Shown here in pieces: positions 8,306 to 15,282 of a stretch of 15,282 bases of DNA. Source of the DNA: Chitinophagaceae bacterium (GTDB lineage: Bacteria; Bacteroidota; Bacteroidia; Chitinophagales; Chitinophagaceae); the NCBI GenBank assembly GCA_025455245.1, contig JALOMX010000019.1, positions 1-15,282 of the forward strand. Reading direction: 5' to 3'. Numbering within the stretch: position 1 is the stretch's first letter; each line of letters opens with the position of its first letter. The notes below the pieces were generated by a model that saw nothing but the letters and a program-made list of their open reading frames with translations, was not told where the DNA came from and did no database searches. A program made the position numbers and the translations under genes.

Positions 8306-9493
8306 TCATTTTACTTTAAGCCTCAGTGCAAGCAACATACAGACTGCAATGATACCGGCACTGATAAAACCAAGTACCGGATAATTGAAAATTCTATGAC
8401 TGCTGTCGCTATAAACGATCCAACCTGCAAGCAGGCTTGCACCGCCTGTAAAGAGCTGCTGCATACTGCTGTTGAAACTCATAAAGCTGCCCCGGCTTTC
8501 CGGTTGCACCACCTGACTCACCATGGCCTGAAGGGTTATGGTCCGTCCATTGGCCATGCCAAACCAAAAGGCAAAAGGCAGCAGGACCCATGCAAAAGGC
8601 CACTTCGGCATATTGGTAATCAGAAGGATTGGGATCAGGGACAATATCCCCGAGATCAGAAAAATGCGGAGTTTACCATAATGGTCAGCAAGGCGTCCCC
8701 ACAGGATACCGCTTATGATGGTAGTTGCTCCTCCTACCATGTAAATAAGGGGTGTTTGCTCCCGGGTAAACCCGACATTATATTCCATAAATGGATTGAT
8801 AAAAGGAATGATCATAAAATGTCCCATCATAATGCTGCCCGAAAGCAACATTGCGGCACGTTGTGTCGGAACACTGAAAATGGTATGGAGGGTTTGGTAG
8901 ACATTGATTTTTCTGACACCAACGTTCAGATGCCCTGTAATGGAGGGGACGTATTTTATTATGGCAGCAAAAACTATTAAACCAATAATCACTATAAAAT
9001 AAAATGGGGCATGCCAGTTGAAAAACCGGGCAAGGTAAAGTCCAAGCGGTACACCTATGACCGATGCAAGTGAAAAAGCAGCCATAAGCCAACCCATTGC
9101 ACGCCCTCTTCTTTCATAAGGCACCAAATCGGCAACAATGCTTAAAACCTGTGCACCGATCAACCCGCCGAACAAACCTGCAATGATCCTTGCACCCATC
9201 AGCAACAAAAAGGTTGGGGCAAGAGCACACAGTAAGGTGCCAATCAAAAAACCTGCATACCCAAATACAAGGACAGTTTTCCGGTCAAAATGATCTACAA
9301 CAAAAGAAGCAAGAATACCGGTAACAAATGCCGCGAAATTATACGCAGCTACAACCCTGGAGAAAGCACCCGCATCAATATCAAAATAAGGCATCAAAAA
9401 ATTCCCGAGCGGCATCATAATCATAAAGTCGAGGATGTGTGTGAAATTCACCGCAGCCATCAACATCAATATGATCCTCTCATTTCTGTTCAT
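8306..9493 (-). CDS. MFS transporter (drug/sugar efflux type)
   Basis: A 395-residue inner-membrane protein with about 12 hydrophobic segments, the usual MFS length. Family marks: a TM1 stretch 'HILDFMIMMPLG' with Asp22, a motif-A loop between TM2 and TM3 (DHFDRKTV, 67-74) and its second-half counterpart GRLADHYGKL (266-275), and 'SVIGVPLGLYLA' (144-155) resembling the antiporter motif C. The pattern is nearest to proton-driven drug or sugar efflux proteins of the Bcr/AraJ kind; the substrate cannot be read from sequence. The ATG at 9493 is preceded by GAGGAA with close to ideal spacing, an unusually good Shine-Dalgarno match for this phylum. The gene reads in the same direction as the MoxR gene 72 bp downstream, but that gene has its own promoter, so a shared function is doubtful. 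Confidence 0.92.
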   Translation of the reverse strand: MNRNERIILMLMAAVNFTHILDFMIMMPLGNFLMPYFDIDAGAFSRVVAAYNFAAFVTGILASFVVDHFDRKTVLVFGYAGFLIGTLLCALAPTFLLLMGARIIAGLFGGLIGAQVLSIVADLVPYERRGRAMGWLMAAFSLASVIGVPLGLYLARFFNWHAPFYFIVIIGLIVFAAIIKYVPSITGHLNVGVRKINVYQTLHTIFSVPTQRAAMLLSGSIMMGHFMIIPFINPFMEYNVGFTREQTPLIYMVGGATTIISGILWGRLADHYGKLRIFLISGILSLIPILLITNMPKWPFAWVLLPFAFWFGMANGRTITLQAMVSQVVQPESRGSFMSFNSSMQQLFTGGASLLAGWIVYSDSSHRIFNYPVLGFISAGIIAVCMLLALRLKVK

Positions 9494-9532
9494 TTCATTT
9501 CCTCAAACTCAGGCTTCCTGCCAAACCGTAAA

Positions 9533-9643
9533 TGCATTTGTGAAAGCACGGATTTCAGGGCTTTTCCGCCCAGAACCTGCACAATAGATTAATTTTTAGC
9601 TTCTGCACAGCCGAGTTCTGTCTGCCGTGCTTTTACAAATGCA
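9533..9643. repeat. Intergenic inverted repeat with 19-bp arms
   Basis: The arms at 9533-9551 (TGCATTTGTGAAAGCACGG) and 9625-9643 (CCGTGCTTTTACAAATGCA) are complementary at 18 of 19 positions. The one difference would be a G-U pair in plus-strand RNA and an A-C mismatch in minus-strand RNA. The 73-nt spacer holds more complementary pieces: CAGAAC (9571-9576) with GTTCTG (9615-9620), GGGC (9558-9561) with GCCC (9568-9571), and ACAG (9607-9610) with CTGT (9618-9621). CTGCACA occurs twice in direct orientation (9577-9583, 9603-9609). It lies in the 178-bp gap between the lipoprotein stop and the MFS start. It does not look like a simple terminator because the spacer is long and no T run follows. 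It may be a cassette-end element, a mobile hairpin repeat or a structured leader; I cannot tell which. Confidence 0.8.
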
Positions 9644-9671
9644 ATGTTGTGTGCCGTTCATTTCTTTTCAA

Positions 9672-10745
9672 TTATTTGCTAAGTAGTGTTTTAAACTCCC
9701 TTTCATTCAATTCTTTAAGCTTTACAGTAATTTTTTGATCCTTACTGATTTTTATGTCTTGTGAAAACCCAAAAACCTTTGATCCTCTCACAGTATAAGC
9801 AATTAATTTTGCATTATAGCCTGTTGGTAAATTCTTAAAAATCGGAGGATCTTCCGAAAAGTAATACGATTGAATTACACTATTTATGTCTTTAAATACT
9901 AAATATACATTAGAGTATTTAACACTGTCCTCTGGATAAAAATTAACGTATAAATTGGTTGCATTTTCAGGGCTTAACTCTATATCGCAATTAATCCATT
10001 CCATTTTATCAAGGCCAATTTCTTCATAAACCTTAGTTGCAATTTCAATATTTTTTCTAAGGTCAATATTTTTCTTCTTTTCCTCTGGCGTTGGATTATA
10101 ACCACTATCTACATAGTCAAGTATAGCATCAATATCAGATTTTTGTTGCTTCTTTATTATTACTGTATCTTTTAATTTGGGTCTCTCTAACTGTTTAGAT
10201 GGTACAAATTTTATGTTTGTTTCCTTCCAATTCATCAATCCTAATTGATTTCTCTCACCATAATAAAGTTTCATTTCTCTTTTTGAAATGTTTGGAAATT
10301 GAACTTTTAACGTTTTTCCTTCTTTTAATTTCAAAGTTTCCCCACTTGAAGTCATTTGTATGTAATAAGCGCCTCCGGAAATAAGCAATTCACCATCTGA
10401 AACTGTCTGTGCATTTGATAATAATAATTCGCTTTGCTTTGTCAACTCTTTTAATTCAACTTCAATATCGGGTCCTACCGGTTTCCCACTTTCTGTTATT
10501 AGGTCATTGGGATTAATAAAAATTCTTGTCCCCTCCTTGCCTGTTATGCTCCTCGGTTTATCAGTATCAACTTTAAACGTTTGCGAAGGCTTTTCAAATT
10601 TGTTCTTCAGGTCATTAAGTTTAGAAAGTTCCCTGTTCAAATTGTCCAATTTCGCCAGGTCACCAGCTTGATCCTGAATACTAGGATTCTTGCAACCATA
10701 GATCATGGTAAGAATTACAAAAAAAAGTTTAAGGACTATTTTCAT
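9672..10745 (-). CDS. AT-rich predicted lipoprotein of unknown function
   Basis: A 357-residue protein beginning with a lipoprotein signal: MKIVLKLFFVILTMIYGC, lipobox ending at Cys18, then KNPS. The ATG at 10745 is preferred over an in-frame ATG at 10802, which would bury the signal peptide behind 19 residues. After the Cys comes a helical, Leu/Lys-rich linker (about 24-52), then a beta-rich segment: 'GTRIFINPNDLI' (72-83), 'GKPVGPDIEVELKELT' (87-102) and 'SGGAYYIQMTSSGETLKL' (123-140). Similar 'GT-I-x-P, V-x-G-x-V' beta modules occur in Bacteroidota surface proteins, but I do not recognise a named family. It is probably anchored to a cell-envelope membrane. Sampled 60-base lines run at about 23-38% GC, against 47% for a sampled line of glmM, which suggests recent acquisition. 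A tandem repeat and an inverted repeat flank it. Confidence 0.85.
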   Translation of the reverse strand: MKIVLKLFFVILTMIYGCKNPSIQDQAGDLAKLDNLNRELSKLNDLKNKFEKPSQTFKVDTDKPRSITGKEGTRIFINPNDLITESGKPVGPDIEVELKELTKQSELLLSNAQTVSDGELLISGGAYYIQMTSSGETLKLKEGKTLKVQFPNISKREMKLYYGERNQLGLMNWKETNIKFVPSKQLERPKLKDTVIIKKQQKSDIDAILDYVDSGYNPTPEEKKKNIDLRKNIEIATKVYEEIGLDKMEWINCDIELSPENATNLYVNFYPEDSVKYSNVYLVFKDINSVIQSYYFSEDPPIFKNLPTGYNAKLIAYTVRGSKVFGFSQDIKISKDQKITVKLKELNEREFKTLLSK

Positions 10746-10824
10746 CGTATTTGTTTCATTTGGAATGGCACACACCTCCCACATATATTCAATTACTCTC
10801 ATCCATCTACATACTCATGTATTC

Positions 10825-10872
10825 CTCAACCTTAACCTCAAGCTCACCCTTATCCTTAACCTCAACCTCAAC
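10825..10872. repeat. Degenerate hexamer tandem repeat after glmM
   Basis: Eight uninterrupted hexamers lie 5 bp past the glmM stop, all close to CTYAAC on the plus strand (GTTRAG in the direction of glmM transcription): CTCAAC, CTTAAC, CTCAAG, CTCACC, CTTATC, CTTAAC, CTCAAC, CTCAAC. The phase is perfect but single bases vary. The tract fills much of the 132-bp gap between glmM and the lipoprotein start. It is probably non-coding; a plus-strand reading gives a Leu-Asn-rich string typical of chance translation of such tracts. Confidence 0.85.
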
Positions 10873-10877
10873 CTTCT

Positions 10878-12257
10878 TTACATCGCCTCCTTTATATCCC
10901 TTATCAGCTTCATCGCTATGTTATTGGCCTTGGTTTCCGAATCGCTTTCACTGTAAATCCTGATGATGGGTTCGGTATTGCTTGTCCGTAAATGAACCCA
11001 GTCATTTTCAAATTCAATTTTCAAACCGTCATCTGTATTAACAGGATGCGCTTTGTATTTTTCCTTAATTCCTTCGAATATCTTATAGACATCAAGCCCT
11101 TCATTCAGTTCAATTTTATTCTTGCTGATGATGTATTCCGGGTAAGTTTTCCGGAGGGCTTTAAGTTTTTTACCTGATTCGGCTACATGAGAAAGGAATA
11201 AAGCGATACCAATCAATGCATCGCGTCCGTAGTGAAAGTCGGGTACAATGATTCCTCCGTTGCCTTCTCCTCCGATTACGGCTTCAACCTCCTTCATCTT
11301 TGTTACCACATTCACTTCGCCCACAGCACTTGGAAAATACCGTCCACCATGCGTTTCGGTGATTTCACGCAAAGCCTTGGTACTGCTCATATTGCTAACG
11401 GTATTGCCTTGACGCTTCGATAAAACATAATCGGCCACGGCTACAAGGGTGTATTCTTCGCCGAACATGTCACCGTCCTCACAAACAAATGCAAGCCTGT
11501 CCACATCCGGATCAACCACAATACCCATATCAGCTTTGTGCTTAACAACAGCAGCGCTCAGTTCTGTAAGATGTTCGGGTAATGGTTCGGGATTATGGGC
11601 AAAATTGCCCGTAACCTCTTCATTTAATACAATAACTTCCTGCACACCAAGTGCTTTCAACAAGGCAGGTACAAAGATGGCACCGGAACTGTTAATGGCA
11701 TCTACAACCACCCTGAAATTACGGGATGCAATTGCCTTACGGTTTACCAGTGGATAATCAAGAATTGCCCTGATGTGTTTTTCCCCATAGGTGGAATCTG
11801 ACTCAATTTTTCCAAGTTTATCTACAGGGGCAAAATGAAAGGCCTCCGTTTCGGCAATAGAAAGAACTTCCGCGCCATCTGCACCACTCAGGAATTCTCC
11901 CTTTTCATTCAATAGCTTCAGGGCATTCCATTCCCGGGGATTATGACTTGCCGTGAGGATGATACCGCCTGAGGCATTTTCAAGAGGAACGGCAAATTCA
12001 ACTGTTGGAGTCGTGCTGATACCAAGATCAACAACATGAATACCAAGACCGGAAAGGGTATGAATAACAAGCTGACTGACCATGGGACCGCTGATGCGCC
12101 CATCTCTTCCGATGACAACCTTACAGTTATGATGCCTGTTTAAAAGCCAGGTACCATAAGCAGCAGCAAATCTTACTACATCGGGAGGGGTCAAACCATT
12201 GCCGGGCCTGCCGCCCATTGTTCCGCGAATACCGGATATCGATTTTATGAGTGCCAT
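10878..12257 (-). CDS. glmM: Phosphoglucosamine mutase (phosphohexomutase family)
   Basis: GlmM converts glucosamine-6-phosphate to glucosamine-1-phosphate in the cytoplasm, on the path to UDP-GlcNAc for peptidoglycan and LPS. The 459-residue protein has all four active-site loops of the alpha-D-phosphohexomutase superfamily: the phosphoserine loop TASHNP (Ser104), the metal loop DPDVDR (Asp249, 251, 253), the sugar loop GGEGNGG (329-335) and the phosphate-binding loop RTSNTEP (424-430). The metal loop is DPDVDR, not the DGDGDR of E. coli-type GlmM, and the sugar loop is GEGNGG. I recall both as usual in Bacteroidota homologues, where phosphomannomutase activity is also possible. The ATG at 12257 starts 'MALIKSISGIRGT', the expected N-terminus. 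It follows the broken DUF5686 gene with only 64 bp to that gene's reconstructed stop, and has its own -7 element in the gap. Confidence 0.93.
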   Translation of the reverse strand: MALIKSISGIRGTMGGRPGNGLTPPDVVRFAAAYGTWLLNRHHNCKVVIGRDGRISGPMVSQLVIHTLSGLGIHVVDLGISTTPTVEFAVPLENASGGIILTASHNPREWNALKLLNEKGEFLSGADGAEVLSIAETEAFHFAPVDKLGKIESDSTYGEKHIRAILDYPLVNRKAIASRNFRVVVDAINSSGAIFVPALLKALGVQEVIVLNEEVTGNFAHNPEPLPEHLTELSAAVVKHKADMGIVVDPDVDRLAFVCEDGDMFGEEYTLVAVADYVLSKRQGNTVSNMSSTKALREITETHGGRYFPSAVGEVNVVTKMKEVEAVIGGEGNGGIIVPDFHYGRDALIGIALFLSHVAESGKKLKALRKTYPEYIISKNKIELNEGLDVYKIFEGIKEKYKAHPVNTDDGLKIEFENDWVHLRTSNTEPIIRIYSESDSETKANNIAMKLIRDIKEAM

Positions 12258-12292
12258 AAGTGTGTTTTCTTTTGGTTACGGGAAATTTGCGG

Positions 12293-12300
12293 CAAAGGTA
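12293..12300 (-). promoter_or_regulatory. Bacteroidota -7 promoter element for glmM
   Basis: TACCTTTG on the minus strand matches TAnnTTTG exactly, 35 nt before the glmM ATG, implying a leader of about 29 nt. The nearest upstream TTG (12327-12329) is 26 bp away, so the -33 element is poor. It falls between the reconstructed stop of the DUF5686 gene (12322) and glmM. Confidence 0.5.
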
Positions 12301-12321
12301 AAAATATCGGAACGAAGACTC

Positions 12322-12677
12322 CTATTCAATTCCATTGCCGGAAAAAAGCCCGCCAAATCCAATGACCACACCGTTTACCCATTTACCTGCATTGCCATCA
12401 TACCCCCATACGTAATCAACCCGAAGGAATTTAAAAATATTCTCAAGGCCGATAAACATTTCAGAATAATTCCTTTTCTGATCAACATAAAAAGCATTGC
12501 CGTAACAAGCCCTATATTGGTTTTGCGAAACAGCGGTATTTTATTGGTAAGCAGTCCGTTGAGGTGCCACTCGAGATGCCCGTTTGCATACAGACCTTCT
12601 GCCGTGCTGTTTGCATAGTACGGGGCGAGTTGGAAACTTCTGATAAAGGGCGAAGCAACAATGGTTTGATTACCCAT
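12322..12677 (-). pseudogene. Detached C-terminus of the DUF5686 gene
   Basis: Two further frames carry the conserved end of the upstream protein. From the ATG at 12677 the first reads 'MGNQTIVASPFIRSFQLAPY' and continues to 'LTNKIPLFRKTNIGLVT', with the NKIPL-x-RK motif typical of DUF5686 C-termini. Near 12500-12502 sense then passes to the third frame: 'NAFYVDQKRNYSEMFIGLEN', IFKFLRVDYVWGYDG, and an end at 'FSGNGIE' with a TAG at 12322-12324. That tail (fYvd..rnYsE...GLENIFKFLRVD) is what the family shows, so the downstream frames are decayed or mis-assembled coding sequence, not separate genes. One added base near 12501 would rejoin them (a Gly codon GGC is the likely original). Confidence 0.8.
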
Positions 12678-14851
12678 GAAATGCTGATAACAATGGTTTG
12701 ATTACCCATGAAATGCTGATAATCGGGTAATTGCACAGCTTCATTATTAATAAATCCGCCTGCCCCGATGTTGTATCTCAGCGATCCGCCAAGTCGCATG
12801 TTCATTTCATCCGTGACGGTAAATCTCCACTTTCCGAATTGCTCATCGGCGCCAAAAATATTGGCCCACGCTTTGGTAAGTACTAATGAAAAAACAGGGG
12901 CTTCACTCGGAACAGGTATTTTACGGTCGGGATACTGAATGTATTTTACTCCGGGCTGGTAGCGGAAACTCAAGGTGGTTAAAAAAGCCTGATGCAGGTT
13001 AAAGTTCCCTTCTGGCAGTTCCTCCGGATAATTACTGGTAAAACTGCGGTCCTTGTACCTGCGCCATGTATAGCTTGTATCGGTATTTTCAAGAGGCCGG
13101 CGCTCTTCAAAAGCAACCCTTGCCGACATAGACAGTCCTGTGCCTATGGTTTTACGTGCAGAAACCGCTGCATAGGATTTTTCATAAATTTTCATGAAGT
13201 TGCGGGTGTACAACAAAGTGGCAAGGGTATTATTCAAAGGACCTATGGGGTTATCCGGATTAATCTGAAACATATACCTTCCACCCGACAACCCAAGGTT
13301 CCAACGCTTGTCATAATTTTTTCCGATTCTTTTATTAAAAGTAACATCGGCATACAACCGGTTAAATCCTGTGTTATAACGAATCCTTGGACTTAACGTA
13401 AAGGCTCCGGTATCCGACCAACGACGCAGTTGCGGTTCAAAACAAAAAGTCCATTGTTCTACCGTGTTGTATTGAATATTGGTGAGCAACGGAGAAATAT
13501 CAAAACTTGTTTTTTTGGCACTGTTTATAAATGTTTCTCCCTGCAACAAAATCCCCATTACCCCTACCCTGTTGGATCTTTTATCAAGGCTATCGAGATA
13601 TTTGGGATCCTTTAGCTTTTTTTCCAATACATCTTTTTTCACATAATCCTTTGCCTCTTCCTCGCTCAACGGTATCGGTCGCAGGCTATCCCAATAGGCC
13701 ATGGTTTTCTTATTGGCAGAAGTATCGATGGACTTTATAACCTTTTCACGCCAGAAAGCTGTTGGTTTTTCTTCCAAAACATATTCAGAATAAACAGATG
13801 CGAAATCGGCAGCAGCCTTAAAACCAAGTGCCCCAAATTCTGCTTTGATATGTGTATACCTCGGTACCCAAATCTCCTTTTCGGCAGGGTACATTTCCTG
13901 TATAATTTCAAGAGAATCAACTACCTCAATTTGCGATGCTTTATTGAGGGTAAGGTATGCACTGTGAATCCGCCAGCTTTTTTCAATGATATTGATATAA
14001 CCACCTGCAAAAAGCGGTTCATATTTTCTTCTTGGAATTACCTTAATCTTGTTGACTTCGCGTCCATCCTCATAAAAAGACCCCATGTATTTAAACCGGT
14101 AAAAATGAAATGCATTTTCATGAAGTGGTGACACAAAGCCCCGGCTGTTCATTCCCTGCAGAGAAATGTTGTTTTCATAAAAATTCACATCAAGATCATT
14201 GGGATTGTTAAACCCAAATCCACTGCTGTTTCCGCTCACTTTTGCCGATACAACTTCTTCCTTATACGTTCCGTCTTTCCGCCGGGTATATTTGGTCAAC
14301 GATTCACTAAAGTAGATGATCCCTTTTCCTGAACTGTCAAAAACATCGGTATTGATCTGAACTTTCTGCCCCATGATAGACTTGGGAAGCTTAAGGGTTC
14401 GGATCAAACCCTTCATGTAAACCATGGCCTGTATTTCGGATGTTTCGGAAAGATGGACCTTTCTTTTTGCGATCGCATTTCTCATGATTTCATAAGCAGG
14501 ATCTTCAGCGCCTGCCTTCACTACCACTTCATCCAATTCTACCTGATTTTCTTTAAGGGTAAAGTCCATCAAACGGACCTCGCCCCTTTCCAGCGAAACG
14601 GTTCTTTCCTGTTTAGAATAACCGATATAGTTACATGAAATCGTGTAGCTTCCGGGTTGCAATTCCAATTGGTAGCGACCGTCATTATTGGTCGTGGTAC
14701 CTTTTTTAGAACCTTTCAGGTAAACTGAGGCAAAAGGCAGTGGTTTGCCCGATGAGTCAGTTACAGTTCCTTTCAGGGTTTGGGCATGTAAATAACCGAG
14801 TGAAACAATGGATAAAATGCATACTGCTAAGAGCGTACGACCTGTGTGCAT
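12512..14851 (-). CDS. DUF5686 outer-membrane protein with CarboxypepD_reg domain, frameshifted
   Basis: The current frame encodes 779 residues. A signal peptide (MHTGRTLLAV...LHA) is likely cut before Gln24. A carboxypeptidase-regulatory-like beta domain spans about 26-100 ('LKGTVTDSSGKPLPFASVYL', 'GTTTNNDGRYQLELQPGSY'), followed by the DUF5686 hallmark 'VVVKAGAEDPAYEIMRNAI' (110-128) and a long beta-strand-rich region likely to form an outer-membrane barrel. Homology ends at about residue 725 ('DYQHFMGNQTIV'); the last 50 or so residues (ISISWVIKPLLLRP...) are out-of-frame translation caused by a 32-bp tandem duplication. Undoing it plus a 1-nt loss near 12501 restores exactly 832 residues ending at 12322. 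As it stands the final barrel strands are lost, so the product is probably non-functional, unless these are assembly or sequencing errors. The function of the family is not established. Confidence 0.88.
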   Translation of the reverse strand: MHTGRTLLAVCILSIVSLGYLHAQTLKGTVTDSSGKPLPFASVYLKGSKKGTTTNNDGRYQLELQPGSYTISCNYIGYSKQERTVSLERGEVRLMDFTLKENQVELDEVVVKAGAEDPAYEIMRNAIAKRKVHLSETSEIQAMVYMKGLIRTLKLPKSIMGQKVQINTDVFDSSGKGIIYFSESLTKYTRRKDGTYKEEVVSAKVSGNSSGFGFNNPNDLDVNFYENNISLQGMNSRGFVSPLHENAFHFYRFKYMGSFYEDGREVNKIKVIPRRKYEPLFAGGYINIIEKSWRIHSAYLTLNKASQIEVVDSLEIIQEMYPAEKEIWVPRYTHIKAEFGALGFKAAADFASVYSEYVLEEKPTAFWREKVIKSIDTSANKKTMAYWDSLRPIPLSEEEAKDYVKKDVLEKKLKDPKYLDSLDKRSNRVGVMGILLQGETFINSAKKTSFDISPLLTNIQYNTVEQWTFCFEPQLRRWSDTGAFTLSPRIRYNTGFNRLYADVTFNKRIGKNYDKRWNLGLSGGRYMFQINPDNPIGPLNNTLATLLYTRNFMKIYEKSYAAVSARKTIGTGLSMSARVAFEERRPLENTDTSYTWRRYKDRSFTSNYPEELPEGNFNLHQAFLTTLSFRYQPGVKYIQYPDRKIPVPSEAPVFSLVLTKAWANIFGADEQFGKWRFTVTDEMNMRLGGSLRYNIGAGGFINNEAVQLPDYQHFMGNQTIVISISWVIKPLLLRPLSEVSNSPRTMQTARQKVCMQTGISSGTSTDCLPIKYRCFAKPI
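12657..12720 (-). repeat. Exact 32-bp tandem duplication inside the DUF5686 gene
   Basis: Positions 12657-12688 and 12689-12720 are identical, and the match extends 2 nt further into the next sequence. Each unit includes ACAATGGTTTGATTACCCAT. Because 32 is not a multiple of three, the second copy shifts the frame. Removing one copy gives continuous family-like protein across the junction (QHFMGNQTIVASPFIRSF). Confidence 0.95.
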
Positions 14852-14914
14852 AGGTGAGTGTTTTTATTTATGCGACACAAATAACGCTGATATATTACAT
14901 AAGTTTTTGTAAAA

Positions 14915-15274
14915 TTATTTAACAGGCTTTCTCCTCAGGAAAGAACCCGTCATGGCCGCAAAGCCGCCAACCAAAGCCCCCACAAGCGCCGATATCAGGA
15001 TAAGGGCAATACCTGACCCCTGTAATGGCAAAATCAGGGACATTTTTGCAGCCAGTATTCCGCTATTGCCATCGTTGGCAATAAAACATAATACCGCCCA
15101 GGCAACAAAAACGCCTGAGAAACCTGCCATCCATGTTTTAAATGCAGATACCGGCACTGCCCAACCTGCAAGAAAGGCACCAACGGCAAACATCCACCAG
15201 GGTGTAATATCTGAAAACAGAAAAGCTGCATAAGCAGTCAAGGCAGAAAGGATAAATACTGTAAAAAATTTCAT
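14915..15274 (-). CDS. Small four-TM membrane protein, unknown function
   Basis: A complete 119-residue protein with four hydrophobic segments at about 2-20, 26-45, 48-66 and 87-108, and a basic C-terminal tail (SFLRRKPVK) that should stay in the cytoplasm. Segments 2 and 4 are rich in Gly and Ala, suggesting tight helix packing. I recognise no catalytic or binding motif and cannot name the family. It reads toward the DUF5686 gene with 63 bp between them, so the two may share a transcript; no convincing promoter is visible in that gap. The ATG at 15274 is only 8 bp from the window edge, preceded by TTTATACC, so its own promoter is not in view. A Gly/Ala-rich four-helix topology occurs in several small uncharacterised membrane families. 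Confidence 0.8.
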   Translation of the reverse strand: MKFFTVFILSALTAYAAFLFSDITPWWMFAVGAFLAGWAVPVSAFKTWMAGFSGVFVAWAVLCFIANDGNSGILAAKMSLILPLQGSGIALILISALVGALVGGFAAMTGSFLRRKPVK

Positions 15275-15282
15275 GGTATAAA

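Noticed and set aside
8396..8980. 194-codon plus-strand open frame inside the MFS gene
   Set aside because: It is antisense to a clear 12-TM transporter and its translation is Cys/His/Lys-rich without any family pattern.
9533..9643. Integron attC site
   Set aside because: It is an imperfect palindrome near an accessory gene, but I see no GTTRRRY / RYYYAAC core sites at its ends and no integrase in the window.
9648..10774. Inverted 8-mer (GGCACACA at 10767-10774, TGTGTGCC at 9648-9655) bracketing the lipoprotein gene, as possible cassette ends
   Set aside because: An 8-bp inverted match between two flanks of a few hundred bases is expected by chance often enough that it does not support terminal repeats.
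10825..10872. CRISPR array
   Set aside because: The unit is only 6 bp with no spacers; it is a simple tandem repeat and no cas gene is present.
12375..12677. Independent 100-residue gene
   Set aside because: Its sequence continues the DUF5686 protein in a shifted frame, so it is the displaced C-terminus and not a separate gene.

Overview
The window looks like a chromosomal segment of a Bacteroidota bacterium, perhaps of the Chitinophagales/Sphingobacteriales type, though the order is not resolvable from sequence alone. The evidence is a DUF5686/CarboxypepD_reg outer-membrane protein, an Ala/Glu/Pro-rich N-terminal extension on ribosomal protein S1, an ABC permease fused to an M1 peptidase, a Bacteroidota-style GlmM, the Ig-like surface-protein fragment at the left edge, and -7 promoter elements of the form TAnnTTTG. 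Shine-Dalgarno sequences are mostly weak. Most genes look mid-GC by eye, while one gene (9672-10745) is conspicuously AT-rich.

Layout. Genes at 1-7251 are on the plus strand: the 3' end of a secreted Ig-like surface protein, rpsA (S1) with its own promoter element and a strong intrinsic terminator, then a two-gene ABC unit (ATPase plus a 1224-residue permease fused to a periplasmic M1-type peptidase). Genes at 7259-15274 are all on the minus strand. In order of transcription they are a 4-TM membrane protein, a DUF5686 gene with a broken 3' end, glmM, an AT-rich lipoprotein gene, an MFS transporter and a MoxR-type AAA+ ATPase. The two blocks converge with only 7 bp between stop codons.

Functionally this is mostly housekeeping and envelope biology: translation (S1), amino-sugar supply for peptidoglycan and LPS (GlmM), membrane transport (ABC, MFS), a MoxR chaperone and an outer-membrane family protein. 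I see no defence system, CRISPR array, tRNA, rRNA, transposase or prophage.

Points worth a second look: (i) the DUF5686 gene carries an exact 32-bp tandem duplication plus an apparent 1-nt loss; undoing both restores an 832-residue protein ending at 12322; (ii) the AT-rich lipoprotein gene sits between a degenerate hexamer tandem repeat just after glmM and a large intergenic inverted repeat (19-bp arms, 73-nt spacer) before the MFS gene, which looks like an accessory insertion; (iii) the permease-peptidase fusion has an HExxH-X19-E zinc site, one residue longer than the usual M1 spacing; (iv) the MoxR ATPase has no DUF58/VWA partner on its downstream side and has its own good promoter.
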